64,000 bases of DNA from Granulicella sapmiensis. GTDB lineage: Bacteria; Acidobacteriota; Terriglobia; Terriglobales; Acidobacteriaceae. The notes under the pieces were generated by a model that made no database searches, was not told where the DNA came from, and saw nothing but the letters and a program-made list of their open reading frames with translations. The translations under genes were made by a program, and so were the position numbers. The stretch covers positions 62,001 to 126,000 of the forward strand of contig JAMFSR010000021.1 of assembly GCA_026225395.1 (NCBI GenBank), read 5' to 3'. Positions 8,560 through 17,436 of this stretch are shown here, piece after piece. Numbering within the stretch: position 1 is the stretch's first letter; every line of letters begins with the position of its first letter.

Positions 8560-9873
8560 ATGGCTTCTGCAACACATGCTTCCGCTTCCAAGACACAGAT
8601 TGTTCGGCCTGCGCGTGGTTTCCGCGGGTCTTTGACACTGCCTGGCGACAAGTCGATTTCGCACCGGTATGCCATGCTCGCGGGCTTCGCGAGCGGCACT
8701 TCACGTCTGACGAATTTCTCTACCGGGGCCGACCCACATAGTTCCCTTGCTTGCATGGAAGCGCTCGGCGCGAAGAGCGTACTTGAGGGTGCGACCATTG
8801 CTGTGACCGGAAATGGCGGCGCAATGCAGCAGCCAAAGGGCGATCTTGATTGCGGGAACTCGGGATCGACGATGCGAATGCTGGCAGGGCTGGTAGCCTC
8901 GCAGAAGGGTACGTACCGGTTTGTGGGCGATGAATCGCTGACGGTGCGGCCCATGGAGCGGATTCGTAAGCCATTGGAAGCGATGGGTGCGAAGGTCGAC
9001 TTGACCGAGGGTCATGCGCCGATGGTCGTACACGGCGGCGGTCTGAAGGCCATTGATTTTGAGGCTCCGATTGCAAGTGCGCAGGTAAAGACAGCGGTTT
9101 TGTTTGCTGGGTTGGGCGCTAGTGGCACTACTTCCTTTGCAGAGTCGGTGCGGACGCGGGACCATAGCGAGCATGCACTTCGGGCTTTTGGCGTGGAGTT
9201 GGAACGGCGCGGCGAACGTGTTTATATCGAAGGCGGGCAGAAACTGAAGGCTGTCGATATGACAGTGCCGGGTGATATGTCTTCGGCGGCGTTCTTTCTC
9301 TGTGCAGCGCTGCTTTATGAGGACTCAAACCTGGTGCTGGATCTGCTGGGAATGAATCCGACGCGAGCGACGCTGCTGGATGCGATCAGCGCAATGGGCG
9401 GGTCCATCAAGGTACTGGATGTACAGGAGCACCATGGCGAGATGAGCGGGACGATCCAGGTGCAACGTGGATTTGGCGGTTTCAAAGGAATGGATATCTC
9501 CGGGACGCTGTCAGCTCAGCTAATCGATGAGCTGCCGGTGATTGCGGCGATTGGGCCGTATAGCCAGAACGGAATTCGGATTCGCGATGCAAAGGAACTG
9601 CGTGTAAAGGAGTCTGACCGCATTGCACTGGTGATGAAGAACCTCCGGGCAATGGGAGCCGAAGTCATCGAGCATGAAGATGGCATGGATGTTCCGGGTG
9701 GACAGCGACTGCATGGCGGTGTGATCGACTCTGGGCTGGACCACCGGATCGCTATGGCGTTTTCGATCGCAGCGTTACGCGCAGAAGGTGAGACTGAGAT
9801 ACAAGGTGCGGACGCGGCGAGCATTTCATTTCCAGAGTTCTTCGACCGGCTGGATGAGTTGGCTATACGGTAA
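8560..9873 (+). CDS. aroA: 3-phosphoshikimate 1-carboxyvinyltransferase (EPSP synthase)
   Basis: A 437-residue enzyme of the shikimate pathway joining shikimate-3-phosphate and PEP to EPSP. The family marks are LPGDKSISHRYAML near residue 26, NSGSTMRML near 105, and RVKESDRIALV near 348. Length is normal. ATG 8560 lies 35 bases after hpt. The gene converges on the GT9 gene with an 11-base overlap of coding ends, so no separate terminator fits between them. Confidence 0.95.
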   Translation: MASATHASASKTQIVRPARGFRGSLTLPGDKSISHRYAMLAGFASGTSRLTNFSTGADPHSSLACMEALGAKSVLEGATIAVTGNGGAMQQPKGDLDCGNSGSTMRMLAGLVASQKGTYRFVGDESLTVRPMERIRKPLEAMGAKVDLTEGHAPMVVHGGGLKAIDFEAPIASAQVKTAVLFAGLGASGTTSFAESVRTRDHSEHALRAFGVELERRGERVYIEGGQKLKAVDMTVPGDMSSAAFFLCAALLYEDSNLVLDLLGMNPTRATLLDAISAMGGSIKVLDVQEHHGEMSGTIQVQRGFGGFKGMDISGTLSAQLIDELPVIAAIGPYSQNGIRIRDAKELRVKESDRIALVMKNLRAMGAEVIEHEDGMDVPGGQRLHGGVIDSGLDHRIAMAFSIAALRAEGETEIQGADAASISFPEFFDRLDELAIR

Positions 9874-11005
9874 CGAGAGAATCGTGATCCGAGAGAGACT
9901 GTAGCTGACGACGGTCTCGATTTTCAGAGGATGCAGGATACGCGGCGAGTAGCTCGTCCATTGCGTTGATAACGCTGGTAGCGGCGATTTCGTCGAGGTG
10001 ATAATTCGGTGGAACATCGTCGCGATCGGGACCGCGTAAGATGCGGACGTTCTCGATGCCAAGAGGAAGCCACTCCAGGGGCTTTTGCCAAGACGGACCA
10101 AGCACAACCATGGGGACTCCGACGGCGCGACCGACATGCATCGTTCCTGTATCGAGAGTAATGACAAGATCGCTTAGTGCCAGGATCGCAGCGAGTTGCG
10201 GGATCGTGGTGCTGCCAGCGATGGAGGTTCCAAGACCATCGGCTTCGCGCGCGATTTCCTTGATGGCGGCCTTATCCCCACAAGTACCGACGTAGACGAT
10301 GGCGTAGCCGCGCGCATCGGCCGCCTGAAGGACTTTGACCCAGCGGTCGCTGTGCCAACCTGTACTTTGTCCGCCACTGTTCTGCGTCACCATGATGGCG
10401 AGTGGCTTGCCTTGTGGGTTTACCGGCTCGATGAGGGTTTTCGCTATCTCCAGGTCCTCGCTGCTGAAGGCAACATGGGGATTCCGTGTCATCGCAGAAT
10501 AACCGAGAAGTTCAGCCAGACGCAGGTTATTCCCGATGAGGCTGAGGGCTGGATTGTATTGAAGGGGGCGCTGGTAAAACGAAGACTTGATCGTGAAACC
10601 GCCGCGCCATCCACTCGACGAAAGAACGGCGAGAAGGGCGATTCGCGTGCGCTGGTCAGAGGCGCCGGTTAAAACGCAGTCTGGTTGCAAGCCTATGCGA
10701 CGCAACTGGCGACGTAGGCTGAGCGTTGCACTCTTCAAATCAGTAAGAGGGTCGGGAGTTTCGAGCAAGGTGTCTATGAAAGGCGAATATCGATTGACCT
10801 GAATGCCAAGGCCCCGAGTCGCCACGATGATGTGGACATCTGGATTGTTACGTTTGAGTGTTTCAAAAACAGGAGTGAGGTGTACACAGCACCCGAGCGG
10901 AAGCCGATACTCCAGGAATAAGACCTGCTTGACCGGAGCTCCAGTTCGCCGTGTTGCTGTTCTGCGAACGATGGCTTCCACTGCTAATAGAAGACGAGCC
11001 AGCAT
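9863..11005 (-). CDS. Glycosyltransferase family 9 (heptosyltransferase-like)
   Basis: About 380 residues. The family 9 pattern is present: a Rossmann-like start KQVLFLEYRLPLGCC, a central LSLIGNNLRLAELLG region, and the C-terminal nucleotide-sugar pocket SDLVITLDTGTMHVGRAVGVPMVVLGP. GT9 enzymes transfer ADP-heptose or related sugars to lipopolysaccharide core. The start is placed at ATG 11005, preceded by AGAGAG; the frame stays open to a TTG at 11053. The normal family motif near the N-terminus (RxGxxGD) is altered here to YRLPLGC, so the exact donor or acceptor is uncertain. It diverges from the GT1-like gene over about 100 bases. Confidence 0.82.
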   Translation of the reverse strand: MLARLLLAVEAIVRRTATRRTGAPVKQVLFLEYRLPLGCCVHLTPVFETLKRNNPDVHIIVATRGLGIQVNRYSPFIDTLLETPDPLTDLKSATLSLRRQLRRIGLQPDCVLTGASDQRTRIALLAVLSSSGWRGGFTIKSSFYQRPLQYNPALSLIGNNLRLAELLGYSAMTRNPHVAFSSEDLEIAKTLIEPVNPQGKPLAIMVTQNSGGQSTGWHSDRWVKVLQAADARGYAIVYVGTCGDKAAIKEIAREADGLGTSIAGSTTIPQLAAILALSDLVITLDTGTMHVGRAVGVPMVVLGPSWQKPLEWLPLGIENVRILRGPDRDDVPPNYHLDEIAATSVINAMDELLAAYPASSENRDRRQLQSLSDHDSLVTV

Positions 11006-11100
11006 GTTCTCTCTTTCCAATGGGACGGTCTCAATGAGTATAACGGGGTGCAAGATTTCGTTTCTTTGATAGCATCGCGAAGGAGGTGGGGCTCATTACG

Positions 11101-12288
11101 ATGAAGGTCAACCAGGCGGTCTTCGGAGTCTTTCATCACTTCGAACTTGCGCACCAGATGCAGCGGCGGGGCCATCTTCAAAAAATCTATTCGACCTGGC
11201 CATGGGCCCGGCTGAAACGCGAAGGAATATCACGTTCGCAGGTGAGCAGTTTTCCATGGCTCCATACGACCGACTTTCTGCTGTCTCGCACCCGGTTCTA
11301 TCCAAGATCCGTCTCGGTCCGGGTCAATGCCTGGTCTGCATTGAGTTTCGACCGCTGGACCAACTCGATGATTGAGCCTTGCGACGCATTCATCGCGATC
11401 TCGGGTGCGGGTTTGCTCACGGGCCGCAAGGTGCAGGAGCAGGGTGGGAAATTTGTATGCGATCGGGGGTCGACGCATCAGCGGTACCAGGAGCGGGTCG
11501 TCGCCGAAGAATACTCTCGCTGGGGAGTGGCATCGTTAACTGTAGTGCCGCATATCGTGGTGCGCGAAGAGAAGATTTATGAGCAGGCCGATGCGATCAC
11601 CGTACCATCCACAGTCGCGAAACGGAGCTTTGTGACGATGGGAGTGCCGGCGGAAAAGGTGCATGTGATCCCATATGGTGTCCGGTTGGATAAGTTCACT
11701 CGAACCGTCGAGCCCGCGGCCGGAGCATTCGACGTGCTCTTTGCCGGGCAGGTAAGTTTGCGGAAAGGCATTCCGTATCTGCTACAGGCGTTTGCTCAAG
11801 TGAACCATCCGCGTAAGACGTTGACGGTTGTGGGGAGTGTGCAGGACGATGTTAGGGCGTTGCTGCCAACGCTGCCCCATGTTGGCGTCACGTTTACGGG
11901 GTCGATACCGCAGCATGAGTTGGCTAGGAAGATGAGTACGAGCCATTTGATGGTACTGCCCAGCGTGGAAGAAGGTTTGGCCCTGGTGCAGGGACAGGCG
12001 ATGGCTTGTGGATGCCCAGTGCTGGCTACGACCGCGACAGGGGCCGAGGACTTATTTACGGATGGCGTTGAGGGATTTATCGTCGCGGATCGCGATGTAA
12101 CCGCGCTGGTGGAACGAATGCAGCAGGTGGCGGATGATCCCTCGCTGCAACAAAGACTAAGCGAAGCGTCTCTGGCGCGCGTGAAGTTCTTGGGTGGGTG
12201 GAATCAGTATGGGGATGCGTGGGATAAGCTGCTGCATGAATTGACCGGGGTAGCTCGCGATGCAGATGAGCTGGATTACATTTTGTAG
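11101..12288 (+). CDS. Glycosyltransferase family 1/4-like protein
   Basis: A 395-residue GT-B fold glycosyltransferase. The C-terminal domain carries GQVSLRKGIPYLLQAF near residue 222 and the diagnostic donor-site block EEGLALVQGQAMACGCPV near 290 with the E...E spacing of retaining GT4/GT1 enzymes. A Shine-Dalgarno sequence AGGAGG at 11081-11086 precedes ATG 11101. It probably adds a sugar to a lipid-linked or surface glycan; pairing with the divergent GT9 gene suggests lipopolysaccharide or exopolysaccharide assembly. The specific sugar cannot be told from sequence. Its end overlaps the convergent nuclease gene by 13 bases. Confidence 0.85.
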   Translation: MKVNQAVFGVFHHFELAHQMQRRGHLQKIYSTWPWARLKREGISRSQVSSFPWLHTTDFLLSRTRFYPRSVSVRVNAWSALSFDRWTNSMIEPCDAFIAISGAGLLTGRKVQEQGGKFVCDRGSTHQRYQERVVAEEYSRWGVASLTVVPHIVVREEKIYEQADAITVPSTVAKRSFVTMGVPAEKVHVIPYGVRLDKFTRTVEPAAGAFDVLFAGQVSLRKGIPYLLQAFAQVNHPRKTLTVVGSVQDDVRALLPTLPHVGVTFTGSIPQHELARKMSTSHLMVLPSVEEGLALVQGQAMACGCPVLATTATGAEDLFTDGVEGFIVADRDVTALVERMQQVADDPSLQQRLSEASLARVKFLGGWNQYGDAWDKLLHELTGVARDADELDYIL

Positions 12289-12818
12289 CGGCCCATCTCG
12301 TCGTCGTTCAGATTTTCTAGCCAGCGGCGTAGGTCTTCAGGAGCCAGTGAGGTAGAGCCGCCGGAGGCCTGGCGTGCATGCTCTAGAAGTTGCTTCGAGA
12401 CGAAGATGGGGCAGTCGCTACGAAGGGCCAGCGCGATGGCGTCCGAGGGGCGGGCGTCAAGGGCGACGACTTCCCCACCCTGGTCCATCCATATGGTGGC
12501 ATGGAAGGTGTCTTCGCGAAGCGCACCGACAACCACGCGGGTGACACGGGCATTGAGGCCGTGGATGACGTTGCGGAGAAGATCGTGGGTCATCGGGCGA
12601 GGCGTGGTGGCCTTCTCGATTTCGAGCGCAATAGCGTTGGCTTCAAAAAGGCCGACCCAGATGGGGAGAACGACCTCGCCGGCGAGATCGTTGAGGACGA
12701 CGATGGGCATTTTGGTCGAAGGGTCCATCATCAGACCGCGTATGCGAACCTCGACGTCAGGCTGACTGGCTTCCAGCGTGTCGGGCTCGGGTTTAAAGCC
12801 GGGCAAATGCATGAGCAC
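12276..12818 (-). CDS. Bifunctional nuclease family protein (DUF151/BFN)
   Basis: A 180-residue protein of the DUF151 family, whose plant member was reported as a bifunctional DNase/RNase. The family core is PIVVLNDLAGEVVLPIWVG (near 38-56), EIEKATTPRPMTHDLL and the hallmark DARPSDAIALALR near 120. The acidic/aromatic tail after 145 is typical of acidobacterial and other bacterial versions. It lies 15 bases downstream of miaB on the same strand, so the two are probably co-transcribed. The cellular role of the bacterial family is not settled. Confidence 0.88.
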   Translation of the reverse strand: MLMHLPGFKPEPDTLEASQPDVEVRIRGLMMDPSTKMPIVVLNDLAGEVVLPIWVGLFEANAIALEIEKATTPRPMTHDLLRNVIHGLNARVTRVVVGALREDTFHATIWMDQGGEVVALDARPSDAIALALRSDCPIFVSKQLLEHARQASGGSTSLAPEDLRRWLENLNDDEMGRYKM

Positions 12819-12833
12819 CAGTGTACAGCTTGC

Positions 12834-14210
12834 TTAGGTGAGAACTTCAACCCGGGCGTTGAGCGCCCGCTGCGCGAGCAGAGCCGGTGATAGAGCGGAC
12901 GGTGCGGATGTCGCTTCGCCTACCAAAGAACTGGGAAATACCTGGGTGATGCGGACGTCGATATAACTGCCGATAGGCGGAGTGATGTCGCACGCGAAGT
13001 TTACGGTTTTATTCTGGCTGGAGCGTCCGGTGATTTGGCCCCGGTTGTTGGCACCGTGTTCGACCATGACCTCCATGGTCTGGTCGAGGTGCCGAGTATA
13101 GTTGGAGCGCTGGATTTCACGCTGCCGAGCATTGAGAATGGCGAGTCGCTCGACCTTAACGTGCTCTGGGATGGAGTCGTGCATGTGGATAGCCGGCGTG
13201 TTGGGTCGAGGCGAATACTTGAAGCCGTAGATAGCGTCGTAGTTAACGGCTTCGAGGAGCGTGATGGTGTCTTCGAAGTCTTTATCGGTTTCGCCCGGGA
13301 AGCCAACGATGATATCGGAGGTAAGCGAGAGGTCACGTTTGGCGGCTTTGGTCCAGGCAATGCGCTCGAGATACCAGTCGCGGGTGTATTCGCGCTGCAT
13401 TGCGCGGAGAATGTCGGTTGAGCCGGATTGTACGGGGAGATGGATGTGGTCGCAGAGCGCGGGCATGGCGTCGATGGCGTCGACGATATCTTTGGTGAAG
13501 TGGCGCGGGTGCGAGGTGGTGAAGCGGACGCGCTTGATGCCGTTGACCTCGCCCACTGCTGTGAGAAGTTCGGCGAAGGTGCGCTTGCCGGAGGGGTCGC
13601 GGTAGCTGTTGACGTTCTGGCCGAGCAGCTGGATTTCGGTAAAGCCCTGCTGGGCAATCATCTGTGCTTCGGCGAGGACCGAAGCACTGGTGCGGCTGCG
13701 CTCTTTGCCGCGCGTGTATGGGACCACGCAGTAGCTACAGAACTTATCGCAGCCTTCGATGATGGTGATATAGCCGCGGTGGGGATTGGTGCGGGCGGTG
13801 AATTCGGTGTCGAAGGTTTCATCGGTCTGGCGGTCGTCGAGGCCAGTGATACGGGTTTCGCCGGCTTCGAGACGGGCAAGCATGGCGGGTAGGTGGCGAT
13901 AGGAAGCTGAGCCGGAAACGAGCGAGACGTATGGTGCTTTCTCGAAGATCTTTTCGCCTTCCTGCTGGGCGACACAGCCGATGACGGCGAATTTCTTACC
14001 TTCACCCTGGAGCTTTTTGTACTCGTTGAGGCGGTGAAAGACTTTTTGTTCGGCTTTATCGCGGATGGAACAGGTGTTGTAGAGGATGAGGCCGGCATCG
14101 GCTTCGTCGGTAACCTGGGCGTAGCCTTCGCGGACGAGGGTGCCGACGACCTTTTCCGAATCGTGGGCGTTCATCTGACAGCCGAAGGTTTCGATGTAGA
14201 AGGTCTTCAT
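12834..14210 (-). CDS. miaB: tRNA-2-methylthio-N6-dimethylallyladenosine synthase
   Basis: A 458-residue radical-SAM methylthiotransferase that converts i6A37 to ms2i6A37 in tRNA. The N-terminal UPF0004 domain supplies three cluster cysteines (FGCQMN, YNTCSIRDKAEQK, VIGCVAQQEG). The radical-SAM CxxxCxxC is in GCDKFCSYCVVPYTRG near residue 152. The C-terminus resembles a TRAM domain. An in-frame TTG occurs two codons upstream (14216); ATG 14210 is preferred. Cysteine pattern and length match MiaB rather than RimO. Confidence 0.93.
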   Translation of the reverse strand: MKTFYIETFGCQMNAHDSEKVVGTLVREGYAQVTDEADAGLILYNTCSIRDKAEQKVFHRLNEYKKLQGEGKKFAVIGCVAQQEGEKIFEKAPYVSLVSGSASYRHLPAMLARLEAGETRITGLDDRQTDETFDTEFTARTNPHRGYITIIEGCDKFCSYCVVPYTRGKERSRTSASVLAEAQMIAQQGFTEIQLLGQNVNSYRDPSGKRTFAELLTAVGEVNGIKRVRFTTSHPRHFTKDIVDAIDAMPALCDHIHLPVQSGSTDILRAMQREYTRDWYLERIAWTKAAKRDLSLTSDIIVGFPGETDKDFEDTITLLEAVNYDAIYGFKYSPRPNTPAIHMHDSIPEHVKVERLAILNARQREIQRSNYTRHLDQTMEVMVEHGANNRGQITGRSSQNKTVNFACDITPPIGSYIDVRITQVFPSSLVGEATSAPSALSPALLAQRALNARVEVLT

Positions 14211-14216
14211 AAGCAA

Positions 14217-14471
14217 TTTCCAGTATAGTGGCTACCCTCCCCCTCCCCCTGTTTTTGGCTAAAGTCCGCAGAACATTGGAGTTAGGCTTGGACTTCACTT
14301 TAAGCAACGTTAGTGGCTGGAGTCCAACCCGCTGATTGCAATACCTTCAGGGATTGAGGGTAGAAGCTGAAGGTGGGAGCTGTGGGATGCTCAACCTCCC
14401 TCGGTGTCTGTTTTTATTTTACAAGGCGTGTCAAGAGGTGCGTCGATGCAGACCAAGGTCCCAAACCTCAG
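14217..14471. other. Intergenic region with extended inverted repeat
   Basis: A 255-base gap between the miaB start and the end of the TonB-family gene. It holds pyrimidine-rich sequence and an interrupted inverted repeat: TTGGACT at 14288-14294 pairs with AGTCCAA at 14321-14327, with an inner CACT/AGTG pair at 14296-14299 and 14312-14315. This could be a REP-like element or an RNA hairpin. The miaB promoter should also lie here; no strong -35/-10 pair was recognised. Confidence 0.3.
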
Positions 14472-15116
14472 CTAACCGCGTTCGTAGTGGAAAAGAAGTT
14501 CCTGTTCGCTGGCTACAGGGACGCCGTTGCGGGTGGCAGGCTGGAAGGTCCATTGCTGGATGGTGGCGAGGACGGTTTCGTCGATGCCGTGGCCGAGACC
14601 GCGCTGCACGGTGAACTTCGCCACATGGCCGTTCGGATCGATGACGATATCCACAATCACGTCGCCACGAGTGCCGGAAGGCAGTTTCGAGAGGTCTGGA
14701 GCGGGGACGGGATGTACGAGGAGCGAAGCAATCTTGATGTCCCCCTGGCCCAGGGCGTCATTACCGGAACTGTCATTAGCGCTAAGAGAGGTTGCGGGAG
14801 TGGAGACTGTCGACGGGGGTGGGATCGCCGGAACGCGGAGGGATGGCAACGGATCCTGTGCAGGCCGGGGTTTGGGGACCTCGGGCGGGCGCTGGAGCGA
14901 GGCGATCGTTTTTGAGCCTGTTCCCGGATCGTAGGTGAGGAGCAGGCGGGAGCCGTTGAGATTGCCCGGGAGTTGCGTGGCCTTAAGCGTCGGCTGGCGG
15001 CGGTAGAGAAATAACCCCAGAACCAGAACATGCAGGGCGACAGACACCGCGAGCCAGCGGTTGGCGGAGAGCCGTTCGAAGGGCTTGGCTGGCTGAAGCT
15101 GCGGCGTGCTGAACAT
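14472..15116 (-). CDS. TonB C-terminal domain protein (energy transducer)
   Basis: A 214-residue protein with one N-terminal transmembrane segment (WLAVSVALHVLVLGLFLY, about residues 22-39), a proline-rich periplasmic linker (about 75-110) and a C-terminal TonB domain: RGDVIVDIVIDPNGHVAKF, then VLATIQQWTFQPATRNGVPV. Such proteins couple the inner-membrane proton-motive force to outer-membrane receptors. No ExbB/ExbD genes are next to it, so it must share an energising complex encoded elsewhere. It could serve the giant receptor at 36845-40372, although distance makes that unproven. Confidence 0.85.
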   Translation of the reverse strand: MFSTPQLQPAKPFERLSANRWLAVSVALHVLVLGLFLYRRQPTLKATQLPGNLNGSRLLLTYDPGTGSKTIASLQRPPEVPKPRPAQDPLPSLRVPAIPPPSTVSTPATSLSANDSSGNDALGQGDIKIASLLVHPVPAPDLSKLPSGTRGDVIVDIVIDPNGHVAKFTVQRGLGHGIDETVLATIQQWTFQPATRNGVPVASEQELLFHYERG

Positions 15117-15164
15117 GTCAGATACCCTCCTTTTATTGTAATCGCGACTCCGGGGACAGCGTCA

Positions 15165-16766
15165 TCAATGGTTATGGGCAGCTACCCAGGTTTGCAGATC
15201 GCCGGAGGCACGGAGGCTGTGATCGAGGAGCGCGTCGAGCATGGCTCGTGTGTTCGTGGCTGCAAAGCGAGTGTCGATGGTAGCGCTGTTCTGTTGATTG
15301 GGCAGCTTGACGATATAGGCCGGGCGGTCGTCGAAGTAGCGGCCACGGCTCGCCAATTCGTCTTCCCGAGTCCAATTCGCGTTACTTGACCACATGAAGG
15401 TTCGCCATGAGTGGTCTCCTATAACGATCAGGGTAGAGGAATTCCACTCTCCCCGTTGCTCGAGGACTTGCCGGACGTGAGCGATGTATCGATCTGCGAG
15501 AGCAAGATTATCGAGATAGGAGAACCCACCAGCAGTGGCGAAGGCGTGGCGGTTGCGATCATAAATGCCCTCTGGATGAGGAACAGGCATATGTAAGAAC
15601 AGAAAGGTACATGAGGAATCGGACAGCAAAGCATCGCCGGCGGAACGAAGCTTTTCGTAGTCATCAATATGCAGCAGAGCATGTAGTTGAACGGCATCTG
15701 AGGATGGGGGTGTCCCGGCGGTTGGGCTGAGAGCATGCCTGACCATGTAGGGGGTCTGCCAAAACGCTTCGAGAAAATTCTGGAGTCCGGATTGCCCGGA
15801 AAGAAGAGTTCCGACCGAGAATGAATCATCGATCCAGAAACAATGGTCGAGAACCTGAGGCAATATGCGGCAATACGGGTTATACCATCCTGCGACCCCA
15901 GTGCTATATCCGCGATCGAGCGCATCCTGAAAGACAGTCTGGTTGGGATGGAAGGGCTGCCAAGTTCTCGTGGCAGGGTTATGAAGGGCATCCAGTTGAC
16001 CTTCGAGTGAGACGCGACGACCGTCCACCGGAATTCCCGTAAGGAGCGACGGTACCACCATCTGGGTGAGTGTGCCAACGGGCGCTACATTCGTGAAGAC
16101 GGTAGACTCGGCGGCCAAACTGTCGAAGGCAGGAAGCTGTAGGCCGCTAAAGCGATGCCCATACGTCTGCGCGAACGAAAGCTCATCCAATAATATCCAG
16201 ATAACACGAGGAGGCGCCTGCTTCGTTGCCATCGGAGCCGGTTGATGCAAATGTGGCGAATCGTTCAGATGTCTCGCGCTCCACCCATTCCCTAGAAGCT
16301 TGGCGAGGACCAGAACGCCGAACAGCGATGCAAAACAGAAGACGCTCGTCGTGAAATGCTGAAGCCAGTGAAACAAATTCAATGCACGGGGACGTCCGAA
16401 GAACGCCGCTATACCAGCAATGGTAAGGCACGGTGCAAGGGCAAGGAAAAGGACCATCCACTGGGGAAGAGGCTTTTCTTTAAGGCTTAGAAAGTTCTGG
16501 AGCAACATGTAGGGCAAAGTCAGGAAGATGGCGGTCCAAATGGGAATGGAAAGCCGGGTTGCCCGTTGGGCAATAGCTAAGAGCCCGAAAACGATGGTCC
16601 ACGCCAGAAAGAAATCCAGGAAGACGGGAAGGAATACGGAACTCGCTGGACCACTGAGGTGGTAAATTGCATCGTGGTCTGGCGCCAGGAGCGGCTTCGT
16701 CAGAACCAATGAGATAAGACTGGTAATACCTAAGGCGACCAGCGCCCTGTATCCGGAAGAGGTCAA
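15165..16766 (-). CDS. Membrane-anchored sulfatase/alkaline-phosphatase-fold protein
   Basis: A 533-residue protein with about five N-terminal transmembrane helices (residues 5-170) and a C-terminal sulfatase-like domain from about 185. Metal-site features include VIWILLDELSF near 190, a threonine-bearing segment before VPSLLTGIPV near 230 and VIGDHSWRTF near 455. The architecture resembles LtaS/phosphoethanolamine-transferase relatives, so transfer or hydrolysis of phosphate or sulfate esters on envelope lipids or glycans is likely, but substrate is unknown. Its ATG overlaps the stop of the upstream mini-protein gene, so the pair is translationally coupled. Confidence 0.8.
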   Translation of the reverse strand: MTSSGYRALVALGITSLISLVLTKPLLAPDHDAIYHLSGPASSVFLPVFLDFFLAWTIVFGLLAIAQRATRLSIPIWTAIFLTLPYMLLQNFLSLKEKPLPQWMVLFLALAPCLTIAGIAAFFGRPRALNLFHWLQHFTTSVFCFASLFGVLVLAKLLGNGWSARHLNDSPHLHQPAPMATKQAPPRVIWILLDELSFAQTYGHRFSGLQLPAFDSLAAESTVFTNVAPVGTLTQMVVPSLLTGIPVDGRRVSLEGQLDALHNPATRTWQPFHPNQTVFQDALDRGYSTGVAGWYNPYCRILPQVLDHCFWIDDSFSVGTLLSGQSGLQNFLEAFWQTPYMVRHALSPTAGTPPSSDAVQLHALLHIDDYEKLRSAGDALLSDSSCTFLFLHMPVPHPEGIYDRNRHAFATAGGFSYLDNLALADRYIAHVRQVLEQRGEWNSSTLIVIGDHSWRTFMWSSNANWTREDELASRGRYFDDRPAYIVKLPNQQNSATIDTRFAATNTRAMLDALLDHSLRASGDLQTWVAAHNH

Positions 16767-17002
16767 ACCCGTTCACGACGATCTGAGGACCCCTGCCGAG
16801 GATTGGACACCTTTCTGGAGAAAAGCCTTTTCAAAGTGCGCCTGAAATAGAAGCTTACACCTGCTAAAAAAGTGCCGATCCCTTGAATAACCAGCAAGCC
16901 CGAACCGGGGTCGACATAGGCATAGGCACGTCTTTCGAAAGACAGCGCCAGAGCAAAAATGAAGATGATGGCAAGCGTATACCGGAAAGATTTTATGAGC
17001 AT
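16763..17002 (-). CDS. Small membrane protein coupled to the sulfatase-like gene
   Basis: A 79-residue protein with an N-terminal hydrophobic segment (TLAIIFIFALALSF), a short conserved-looking element YVDPGSGLLVIQGIG (about 29-43), a second hydrophobic segment, and a basic C-terminal tail rich in Arg/Lys (RRTLKRLFSRK). It overlaps the start of the membrane sulfatase-like gene by 4 bases (ATGA), which implies equimolar production and probably a physical partnership. Function unknown; a small accessory subunit of the phosphatase-fold enzyme is the simplest reading. Confidence 0.7.
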   Translation of the reverse strand: MLIKSFRYTLAIIFIFALALSFERRAYAYVDPGSGLLVIQGIGTFLAGVSFYFRRTLKRLFSRKVSNPRQGSSDRRERV

Positions 17003-17436
17003 TTGCTACTCCACGTTGAGGCTGCTCAACCCGCCTTACAGAGGAACCAGCGAGCGATATGGAAGGTAACCCGCCTTCTTAAACTATGTTGCGGGATCAA
17101 GTATATCGGTCAACGATACTCTTGGCGGGCTTTGGAGTCAATAGGGGAGGGCTCCATTTCAGGAGACGTAAAGATCGAAAGAGGCGGTATCGATGAAATG
17201 GCCGTGCTTCATCTGCACGAAGATGCGGTATCGACCGACAGACTGAAAGCCGTAAGGGATGGTTGTTGGATGGAGCCGGATCCGCGGCTTCCCTGCACTG
17301 TTATGTATGACTGGTAAACGTTCCGGTCAGACAGCCAAAGCAGGATTGTTGCTGTACCGGTCGTAAAAAGTTTTACAGTACTTGGCGGTGCTACTTGAGC
17401 GCGACAGTATCGGCGAGGCGGATCGATGTCGATTGG
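17003..17436. other. Intergenic region (434 bases) with decayed coding sequence
   Basis: No intact gene is supported here. The segment upstream of the 16763-17002 mini-gene must contain its promoter, but no clear -35/-10 pair was recognised. The middle of the region holds the gene remnant described separately. A reading frame on the forward strand through 16883-17317 overlaps the mini-gene antisense, resembles no family and is not considered real. Confidence 0.5.
17159..17326 (-). pseudogene. 3' remnant of a gene (conserved-looking C-terminus)
   Basis: On the reverse strand a 55-codon open stretch ends at a TGA (17159-17161). It reads like the C-terminus of a real protein: HPTTIPYGFQSVGRYRIF followed by VQMKHGHFIDTASFDLYVS, a beta-rich domain ending resembling 'PGxYRIFVQ...TAxFDV' tails of secreted acidobacterial proteins. 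It is bounded upstream by an in-frame TGA at 17327-17329 and has no usable start. Third positions are GC-rich as in coding sequence. The parent gene has probably been deleted or frameshifted. Family resemblance is from memory and untested. Confidence 0.4.

Noticed and set aside
16883..17317. A forward frame across the mini-protein start and intergenic gap
   Set aside because: It overlaps the coupled mini-gene antisense and has no domain; the reverse-strand remnant is a better explanation.
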